This document shows positions 1 through 4,711 of a stretch of 7,448 nt of DNA, in pieces. Position 1 is the first letter of the stretch. The number at the start of each line of letters is the position of its first letter. Origin of the DNA: JANWZL01 sp037445185 (GTDB lineage Bacteria > Pseudomonadota > Gammaproteobacteria > Burkholderiales > Thiobacillaceae); NCBI GenBank assembly GCA_037445185.1, contig JBBIKZ010000115.1, forward strand, positions 1-7,448. Direction: 5' to 3'. Under the pieces are notes generated by a model. It did not search any database and had not been told where the DNA came from. It worked only from the letters and a program-made list of their open reading frames with translations. The position numbers and the translations under genes are program-made.

Positions 1-29
1 CGACGGCAGGCCTCTACTCGTCTCAACCT

Positions 30-1055
30 TCAGGGGCTTTCACGGTAAGGTTCTGGCGTCGCATCGAGCGCCCGCGCCGCACGCGCCAGACGATCGCGCA
101 CCGCCAGCCATTCGGAGGTGGTGGGCGGTGCCTCCACCAGGATGACATCGCAGCCGGCGGCGTCCAATTCGCGCAGGCCGGCATAGAGCAGGCGGGCATA
201 CGCCTGCGCCTGCGCGGGCAGGGCCAGTCGCCGCAGCCCGGCCGGCAGCGACCCTGCCGCCTCCCCCAACCCCAGCACCGCCACCCGCATGCCGCGGCCT
301 ATGAGGGCCTCGGCCCGCTGCGGGATCGCCGGCGCAGGCAGGAGCTCCAGCGGCGTGGCCGGGGCGTAGTGCGCCGCGAGGGTGCCCGGTGCGCGCACGC
401 CGCCGCCGCGCCGGGCCACCGGCCGGCCGAGCACCGCCTCGATCGCCTCCGGCGTGACGGCGCCGGGCCGAAGTAAAGTGGGCGTGTCCGTGAGCAGGCT
501 CAGGATGGTCGACTCCACCCCCACCCGGCACGGCCCGCCGTCCAGGATCATGTCCACCGCCTCGCCCAGCTCGGCGCGCACGTGCTCGGCCGTGGTCGGC
601 GAGACGCGCCCGAAGCGGTTGGCCGAGGGCGCCACCAGGGCGCCTGCGGCCTCGATCAGCGCGAGCGCGATCGGGTGGGCCGGCACGCGCAGCGCCACGC
701 TGTCCTGCCCGCCGGTGACCACGTCCGACACCCGCGGCTGGCGGGCGAGCACCAGGGTGAGCGGCCCCGGCCAGAACCGCTCCGCCAGGACGCGCGCCGC
801 CTCCGGCACCGCGCGCGCCCAGTCGTCCAGCCAATCGGCGCCGGCCAGGTGCACGATCAGGGGATGGTCGGCGGGCCGGCCCTTGATGGCGAAGACCCGC
901 CGCACGGCGGCGACGTTGCCGGCGTCCGCGCCCAGGCCGTAGACCGTCTCGGTGGGGAAGGCCACCACGCCGCCGCCGCGCAGGATCGCCGCCGCGCGGG
1001 CGATGTCCCCGCCCGGCGCCGCGGCCATGCGCTCGGGGTCGTGGGTGTCGCTCAC
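30..1055 (-). CDS. sua5: L-threonylcarbamoyladenylate synthase, two-domain Sua5 type
   Basis: This enzyme makes threonylcarbamoyl-AMP from L-threonine, bicarbonate and ATP in the cytoplasm, the first step of the t6A37 modification of ANN-reading tRNAs. The N-terminal YrdC-like domain (about residues 15-190) shows the family pattern: FPTETVYGLG, then KGRPADHPLIVH, later SANRFGRVSPT and GVESTI. The linker APGTLAAHYAP matches the Sua5 linker that closes over the active site, and about 110 residues of C-terminal Sua5 domain follow. At 341 residues the length is normal for Sua5 and longer than single-domain TsaC. I chose the GTG at 1055-1053 because it overlaps the stop of the upstream regulator gene as GTGA. 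No clear Shine-Dalgarno precedes it, so reinitiation is likely. An ATG at 1028 is the alternative start. It is the last gene of the sensor-regulator operon, which is an unusual place for a tRNA-modification gene. Function is certain at family level; the exact start is less sure. Confidence 0.9.
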   Translation of the reverse strand: MSDTHDPERMAAAPGGDIARAAAILRGGGVVAFPTETVYGLGADAGNVAAVRRVFAIKGRPADHPLIVHLAGADWLDDWARAVPEAARVLAERFWPGPLTLVLARQPRVSDVVTGGQDSVALRVPAHPIALALIEAAGALVAPSANRFGRVSPTTAEHVRAELGEAVDMILDGGPCRVGVESTILSLLTDTPTLLRPGAVTPEAIEAVLGRPVARRGGGVRAPGTLAAHYAPATPLELLPAPAIPQRAEALIGRGMRVAVLGLGEAAGSLPAGLRRLALPAQAQAYARLLYAGLRELDAAGCDVILVEAPPTTSEWLAVRDRLARAARALDATPEPYRESP

Positions 1056-2413
1056 TTGTCGTACAGGCCGTATTTCTTCAGCTTGCGCCACAGCGACACC
1101 CGGTCTATGCCCAGCATGCGCGCCGCCTCGCTGCGGTTGCCGCGCGCCATCTCCAGGGCGCGCAGGATGTGTTCCCGCTCCTGCGCCTCCAGGGTCGCCG
1201 GCGGCGCGGCGGCCGCCGGCGTGAAGACCCGCACCGTGAGCTTGCCCAGGTGTTGCGGCAGGTGTTCCACGTCCAGCACCTCACCCTGGGCCAGGGCCAC
1301 GCCCCGCTCGATGAAGTTGGACAGCTCGCGCACGTTGCCGGGGTAGTCGTAGTCCATCAGCCGCTGCATCGCCTCCGGCGTGATCTCCTTGACGGGACGG
1401 TCCATCGTCACCGCGAACTTGCGCAACAGGAAGTAGACCAGCAGCGGGATGTCGTCGCGCCGCTCGCGCAAGGGCGGCAGGGACAGGGTGACCACGTTCA
1501 GGCGGAAGTAGAGGTCGCTGCGCATCAGGCCCGCGTCCACGGCCTGCTGCAGGTCGCGGTTGGTGGCCGCCAGCACGCGCACGTCGACCTTGACCGGCTC
1601 GACCGCCCCCACCCGCAGCACCTCGCGTTCCTGCAATGCCCGCAGCAGCTTGATCTGCACCGACATGGGCAGCTCCCCCACCTCGTCCAGGAACAGGGTG
1701 CCGCCGTTGGCCGCCTCGATGAGGCCGATCTTGCGGCCCTGGGCACCGGTGAAGGCCCCCTTCTCGTGGCCGAACAGCTCGCTGGCAGCGAGATCCTCGG
1801 ACAAGGCGCCGCAGTTGAAGGCGACGAAGGGTCCCTCGGCGCGCCGGCTGTGCTGGTGGATGTAGCGGGCCAGCAGTTCCTTGCCGGTACCGGATTCGCC
1901 CTGGATCACCACGCTCGAATCGGTGCCGGCGACGCGGCGGGCCGTCTCGAGCAGGCGCTGCATGGAGAGGTCCTGGGTGATGAGGGTGTGCGGGTTCTGC
2001 AACTGCTCCACCCGCAGCCTGAGCTCGCGGTTTTCCCGCTTCACGCGCGAGAACTCCAGGGCGGAGCGCACCACCTCGCGCGCCTCGGCGAGCCGGAAGG
2101 GTTTGGCCAGGTAGTGGAAGGCCCCGGCCTTCATGGCCGCCACCGCAGAATCCAGGCTGGCGTGGCCGGTGATCATGATGACCGGGACATCGGGGTGCTC
2201 GGCGTGCACCCGCTTGAGCACCTCCATGCCGTCCAGGCCCGGCATCTTGAGATCGGTGAGCACCAGGTCGTATTCCGCCTGCGCCAGGGCCGCGAGCCCG
2301 GACTCGCCGTCGCGGCAGGCGGTCACCTCATAACCCTCGCGCTCGAGCACGTGGCTCAGGTTGGTCAGCGCGATGGCCTCGTCGTCGATCAGGAGGATGT
2401 GCGCGGGCTTCAT
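1052..2413 (-). CDS. NtrC-family sigma-54-dependent response regulator
   Basis: This 453-residue cytoplasmic transcription activator has three parts. The receiver domain (1-120) has acidic D10 and D11, phospho-acceptor D54 in LTDLKMPG, T82 and K104. The AAA+ sigma-54 interaction domain (about 143-375) has Walker A GESGTGKE at 172-179, the sigma-54-contacting GAFTGA loop at 219-224, Walker B LFLDE near 240-244 and the arginine-rich LRERRDD stretch near 315-321. A Fis-type helix-turn-helix follows (about 407-448). A charged helical linker (120-140) joins receiver and ATPase. All catalytic motifs are intact, so it should hydrolyse ATP and open sigma-54 promoters once phosphorylated. The ATG at 2413 overlaps the kinase stop as ATGA, and GGAGG at 2428-2424 lies 10 nt upstream, which fixes the start. 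Its partner is the kinase just upstream. The closest candidate target is the sigma-54 promoter at 4003-4018. The specific regulon name cannot be given from sequence. Confidence 0.95.
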   Translation of the reverse strand: MKPAHILLIDDEAIALTNLSHVLEREGYEVTACRDGESGLAALAQAEYDLVLTDLKMPGLDGMEVLKRVHAEHPDVPVIMITGHASLDSAVAAMKAGAFHYLAKPFRLAEAREVVRSALEFSRVKRENRELRLRVEQLQNPHTLITQDLSMQRLLETARRVAGTDSSVVIQGESGTGKELLARYIHQHSRRAEGPFVAFNCGALSEDLAASELFGHEKGAFTGAQGRKIGLIEAANGGTLFLDEVGELPMSVQIKLLRALQEREVLRVGAVEPVKVDVRVLAATNRDLQQAVDAGLMRSDLYFRLNVVTLSLPPLRERRDDIPLLVYFLLRKFAVTMDRPVKEITPEAMQRLMDYDYPGNVRELSNFIERGVALAQGEVLDVEHLPQHLGKLTVRVFTPAAAAPPATLEAQEREHILRALEMARGNRSEAARMLGIDRVSLWRKLKKYGLYDK

Positions 2414-3870
2414 GACGGGGCTTCCTCCATGTAGGGCAGCCAGATGGAAAAGCGGGTGCCGCCGGAGGGGGGGCAATCGACCAGGATGCAGCCCCCGTGT
2501 TCGGAGACGATCTCCTCCACGAGATAGAGGCCCAGGCCGGTCCCCTCTCCGGCCGCACGGGTGGTGTAGAAGGGGTCGAAGATGTGGGCCATGACCTCGG
2601 GCGGGATGCCCGGTCCGTCGTCTTCCACCGCGATGCGCACGGCGCGCGGGCTCTGGCGCAGAAGGACCGGGTCTCCCGCCACATGCCCGGCCTCCATCAT
2701 ATCGTCGTGCCAGGCGCCGAGCTGGGCGCTCACCGTGACGTGCCGAGCGCCGGCATCGACGGCGTTCTTGATGAGGTTGATGAAGACCTGCTGCAGCCGC
2801 TCGCGGTCGACCCGCACCGCGATGTCGGCGGTCGTCCCCACGCAGACCTGCACCTGCGGCGGCAGTTGGCGGTTGATGAGGGCGAGCGCGGACTGCACCA
2901 ACTCGTCGAGCGGCAGGCGTTGCAGCTGCAGCTTGGGCTGGCGCACGCTGTCCAGCAGCCGGCGCACGATGCGGCGGGCGCGCTCGGTCTCGCTGTCGAT
3001 CTGGCCGAGCCAGAGCTGGCGCAGCTCGGCATCCGCCGCCTCGCCCTCTTCCATCAGCAGCTGCACCGAGGTGGAGATGTTGGACAGGGGGTTGTTGAGC
3101 TCGTGCGCCACACCGGACACTAGCACGCCCAGGGCGGCGGCCTTCTCGTTGCGCCGGGCCTGGTCCTGTTGCTGACGCATGTGTTTGAGCATGGCGTTGA
3201 ATGCCTCGACGAAGGCGCGGATCTCCTGATCCTCCGAGGGCAGGCCGAGCTCGCGCGCACGGCCCTCGTCGATGGCCACCAGCCCCGTCTGCAATGCCCG
3301 CAGCGGCCGCACCACGCGCCGGACCAGGAAGAGCCCGCCTGCGAGCCCCAAGGCCACGACGCCGAAGAAGGTGAGCAGCAGCGTGAGCCCGGCCCGGCGC
3401 GTGGCGTCGGTGAGCAGCTGGCGCTCGCGGCGGGAGACCTCGAGGGAGAGTTCGCTCAGGGCATGTCCCCACTGGCGCAGCTGCGGCTGTGCTGCGGCCT
3501 GGGCGTCGGGGTCGAGCCGGGCGTAGCGGTCCAGCGCGGCCCGATAGACCCGCAGCAGGGTATCCATGCGCCGGAAGACGCCCTCCCCCCCGATCTCGAC
3601 GAAGACGTCTCGTCCACGGGCCAGGGCGGCGTGGGCGGCCGCCGCCTGCTCGATCAGTTGTGTGTGGCTCGTCGCATCCCGGTAGAGGAAGAGGTTCTTC
3701 TCGTCGCGTCGCATCTCCAGGATGGCCTCGCGCACGTCGGTGACCTCCTTGCCCTGCTCGATCTGCCGGCCGAGATAGTAGAGGTCGGCGAACACCACGG
3801 CGGCGAAAGCGAGCATCACCAGCTTGGAGAAGCCATAGGCGCTCAGGATCTTGTTGCGTAAGCTGGGCAT
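2410..3870 (-). CDS. Membrane sensor histidine kinase, NtrB/ZraS-like, paired with the NtrC-type regulator
   Basis: This 486-residue inner-membrane kinase is expected to phosphorylate the adjacent response regulator. It has a first membrane helix at about 15-33, a largely helical extracytoplasmic sensor of about 125 residues, a second membrane helix at about 160-183, and a HAMP linker to about 235. The DHp domain carries the phospho-acceptor H256 in VAHELNNPLSNI, the NtrB-like H-box. The ATPase domain has the N box NLIKNAVDAG (N369), G1 DDGPGIP (418-423), F box FDPFYTT (431-437) and G2 GEGTGLGL (441-448). The sensor begins with MRRDEKNLFLYRD (53-65), a motif I recall from helical-bundle sensors of similar kinases. 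No PAS domain or obvious ligand site is visible, so the signal is unknown. About 20 extra residues (near 384-408) lie between the N and G1 boxes. The start at 3870 fits the usual short cytoplasmic tail, but no Shine-Dalgarno is visible; the leader there reads GTCCTCCCCTGCCC. It is the first gene of the operon. Confidence 0.94.
   Translation of the reverse strand: MPSLRNKILSAYGFSKLVMLAFAAVVFADLYYLGRQIEQGKEVTDVREAILEMRRDEKNLFLYRDATSHTQLIEQAAAAHAALARGRDVFVEIGGEGVFRRMDTLLRVYRAALDRYARLDPDAQAAAQPQLRQWGHALSELSLEVSRRERQLLTDATRRAGLTLLLTFFGVVALGLAGGLFLVRRVVRPLRALQTGLVAIDEGRARELGLPSEDQEIRAFVEAFNAMLKHMRQQQDQARRNEKAAALGVLVSGVAHELNNPLSNISTSVQLLMEEGEAADAELRQLWLGQIDSETERARRIVRRLLDSVRQPKLQLQRLPLDELVQSALALINRQLPPQVQVCVGTTADIAVRVDRERLQQVFINLIKNAVDAGARHVTVSAQLGAWHDDMMEAGHVAGDPVLLRQSPRAVRIAVEDDGPGIPPEVMAHIFDPFYTTRAAGEGTGLGLYLVEEIVSEHGGCILVDCPPSGGTRFSIWLPYMEEAPS
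2424..2428 (-). promoter_or_regulatory. Ribosome binding site of the response regulator gene
   Basis: GGAGG read on the minus strand, inside the last codons of the kinase gene, with a 10-nt gap to the ATG at 2413. It supports the ATGA overlap start. Confidence 0.75.
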
Positions 3871-3891
3871 GGGCAGGGGAGGACAGACGGG

Positions 3892-3908
3892 TGTTGCATA
3901 TTACAACA
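3892..3908. promoter_or_regulatory. Possible second activator half-site pair, TGTTG-N7-CAACA
   Basis: An imperfect palindrome, TGTTG at 3892-3896 and CAACA at 3904-3908, with a 7-bp centre. It abuts and shares bases with the stronger palindrome at 3907-3920 and has the same half-site. The 17-bp overall size is similar to known NtrC-family sites. The shared half-site is seen directly; binding by the local regulator is inferred. Confidence 0.45.
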
Positions 3909-3920
3909 TGTTGCAACATG
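3907..3920. promoter_or_regulatory. 14-bp perfect palindrome, candidate enhancer for the NtrC-type regulator
   Basis: CATGTTGCAACATG is a perfect inverted repeat with no spacer. It lies about 115 bp upstream of the start point expected from the sigma-54 promoter at 4003-4018, the usual distance for an enhancer. It also lies 37-50 bp upstream of the kinase start codon, so a bound regulator could affect its own operon. The palindrome is seen directly; the identity of the binding protein is inferred from the neighbouring gene. Confidence 0.6.
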
Positions 3921-3971
3921 ACCTGTCCCGACCTGCAACGCATTCCGTTACACCCTCCCTGCCTACATGCG

Positions 3972-3984
3972 TAACGCATTGTTA
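3972..3984 (-). promoter_or_regulatory. Candidate IHF binding site
   Basis: Read on the plus strand, TAACGCATTGTTA fits the reverse complement of the IHF consensus (YAANNNNTTGATW) at eight of the nine specified positions. The AT-rich flank at about 3983-3998 is on the side where strong IHF sites carry their A/T tract. It lies between the palindrome and the sigma-54 promoter, where IHF bends DNA in many NtrC-type systems. It overlaps another small inverted repeat, ATGCGT-A-ACGCAT at 3967-3979. Confidence 0.5.
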
Positions 3985-4002
3985 TACATATGAATACTTG
4001 GA

Positions 4003-4018
4003 TGGCACGGATCGTGCT
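4003..4018 (+). promoter_or_regulatory. Sigma-54 (-24/-12) promoter
   Basis: TGGCACG, four bases, then GTGCT. This matches the sigma-54 consensus TGGCACG-N4-TTGCW at all but one specified position. The invariant GG (4004-4005) and GC (4016-4017) are exactly 10 nt apart. The predicted transcription start is near 4028, leaving a leader of about 30 nt to the ATG at 4059. It faces the USP-like gene and SulP. The NtrC-type activator that such a promoter requires is encoded on the other side of the same intergenic region. Confidence 0.82.
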
Positions 4019-4045
4019 TACATCTGGGTGCCCAAAACCCAGCCA

Positions 4046-4051
4046 TGAGGA
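4046..4051 (+). promoter_or_regulatory. Ribosome binding site of the USP-like gene
   Basis: TGAGGA, 7 nt before the ATG at 4059. It decides the start, since the earlier in-frame ATG at 3990 lies upstream of the sigma-54 promoter and would not be on its transcript. Confidence 0.7.
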
Positions 4052-4058
4052 CCACGCA

Positions 4059-4622
4059 ATGAAACTGACTCAAGACATCAAGCGCATGCTCAACGCCCTG
4101 TCCTACGCCAATGCGGGGGACCACCTGAGCGCGATGCAAAAATCCCGCGTCCTGGCCGGCGCCACCGCCTCGCCCATGCCCGCCGAGCCGCAGCCGACTC
4201 GCGGCGCGCGGCCCCAGGTCGGCCTCTACCTCGGCAGCGAACTGTCGGCCGAGGCCATGCAGTACGTCGTGCAGACCTGTGTCCGTCTGCATCACGGCCT
4301 CACCGTGTTCACCTTCCTGACCGAGGGCGAGGCGCAGACGCTCTTGACGCCGTTCCGGCCGATGCTGGATGCGGCCGGGATCGAGATGCACCTAGTCGTC
4401 GTCTCCGGCGAGCCGCCCGCCGCCCTCGCCAGCGCCCTGCGCCGCCGGCCGGAGGTGGCCTTCCTCGTCTGCAACGAGTCGGGCTACCTCGCGCACGGTC
4501 TGATAAGCGGTAACCAACGCAAGGGCGGCATGCCCGTGCCGCTGGTGATGGTCGCCACACAGGGTATGGCTGCAGAGCAGCCGGCCCCGGCAGAGGCGCG
4601 CACCCTGCACCGCGCCGCTTGA
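4059..4622 (+). CDS. Small protein with universal-stress-protein-like alpha/beta fold, unknown function
   Basis: A soluble protein of 187 residues with no signal peptide or membrane segment. I do not recognise a named family. Residues 1-35 look helical (LTQDIKRMLNALSYANAGDHLSAMQKSR), followed by an Ala/Pro-rich linker (36-52). From 53 the alternation of strands and helices is Rossmann-like: VGLYLG, a helix, LTVFTFL, a helix, MHLVVVSG, the helix ALASALRRR, VAFLVCNE, and a last strand VPLVMVA. This is the order expected of a USP-like domain. The classical ATP-binding G-X2-G-X9-G(S/T) motif is absent, so nucleotide binding cannot be assumed. The C-terminal tail is Ala/Pro-rich. It is the first gene behind the sigma-54 promoter, has a good ribosome binding site, and is followed by an intrinsic terminator. 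Its place next to SulP suggests a partner or regulator of the transporter, but this is inference. Confidence 0.75.
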   Translation: MKLTQDIKRMLNALSYANAGDHLSAMQKSRVLAGATASPMPAEPQPTRGARPQVGLYLGSELSAEAMQYVVQTCVRLHHGLTVFTFLTEGEAQTLLTPFRPMLDAAGIEMHLVVVSGEPPAALASALRRRPEVAFLVCNESGYLAHGLISGNQRKGGMPVPLVMVATQGMAAEQPAPAEARTLHRAA

Positions 4623-4655
4623 ACATCGGTGGCGTCGGCCATAAACTGATAAAAT
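4619..4655 (+). promoter_or_regulatory. Weak candidate promoter for SulP
   Basis: TTGAAC at 4619-4624 and TAAACT at 4642-4647, 17 bp apart, each match four of six bases of the sigma-70 consensus. TGATAAAAT at 4647-4655 also resembles an extended -10. Either would start transcription just before or within the hairpin at 4671-4691. No sigma-54 site (GG-N10-GC) is found in this gap. Low confidence. Confidence 0.25.
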
Positions 4656-4670
4656 CACGAATACGCCACA

Positions 4671-4699
4671 CCCCATGTATCGGGCATGGGGTTTTTTTT
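4671..4699 (+). terminator. Intrinsic terminator between the USP-like gene and SulP
   Basis: A perfect 7-bp stem, CCCCATG (4671-4677) with CATGGGG (4685-4691), a 7-nt loop, and a run of eight T (4692-4699). It lies 48 nt after the USP-like stop and ends 12 nt before the SulP start codon. It should end most transcripts of the small gene, or act as an attenuator that limits read-through into SulP. Confidence 0.8.
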
Positions 4700-4711
4700 C
4701 GTTTTCTCGCC

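Noticed and set aside
1056..1091. Start of the Sua5 gene at the ATG at 1091
   Set aside because: It would run deep into the helix-turn-helix of the regulator in another frame and add 12 residues not typical of the family. The GTGA overlap at 1055 is more economical.
1169..3861. Several long plus-strand open frames opposite the kinase and regulator, and minus-strand frames opposite SulP
   Set aside because: They arise from high GC at third codon positions of the true genes, have His/Gln/Arg/Gly-rich compositions, and show no recognisable domain.
3871..3960. Sigma-54 promoter facing the kinase operon
   Set aside because: A search of the minus strand for GG-N10-GC in this stretch gave no match.
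2414..3979. Long open frame on the minus strand that continues upstream from the response regulator
   Set aside because: The extra part is a low-complexity Arg/Pro/Ala-rich translation of the kinase gene in another frame. The regulator starts at 2413 with a proper ribosome site and receiver domain.
3990..4058. Earlier in-frame ATG for the USP-like gene
   Set aside because: It lies upstream of the sigma-54 -24/-12 elements and has no ribosome binding site; the ATG at 4059 has TGAGGA at the right distance.
4619..4711. SulP start at the TTG at 4619, overlapping the stop of the USP-like gene as TTGA
   Set aside because: It would add 31 residues unlike any SulP N-terminus, encoded through the terminator hairpin. 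The family N-terminus begins at 4712. The overlap is still worth remembering because coupled ribosomes would disrupt the hairpin.
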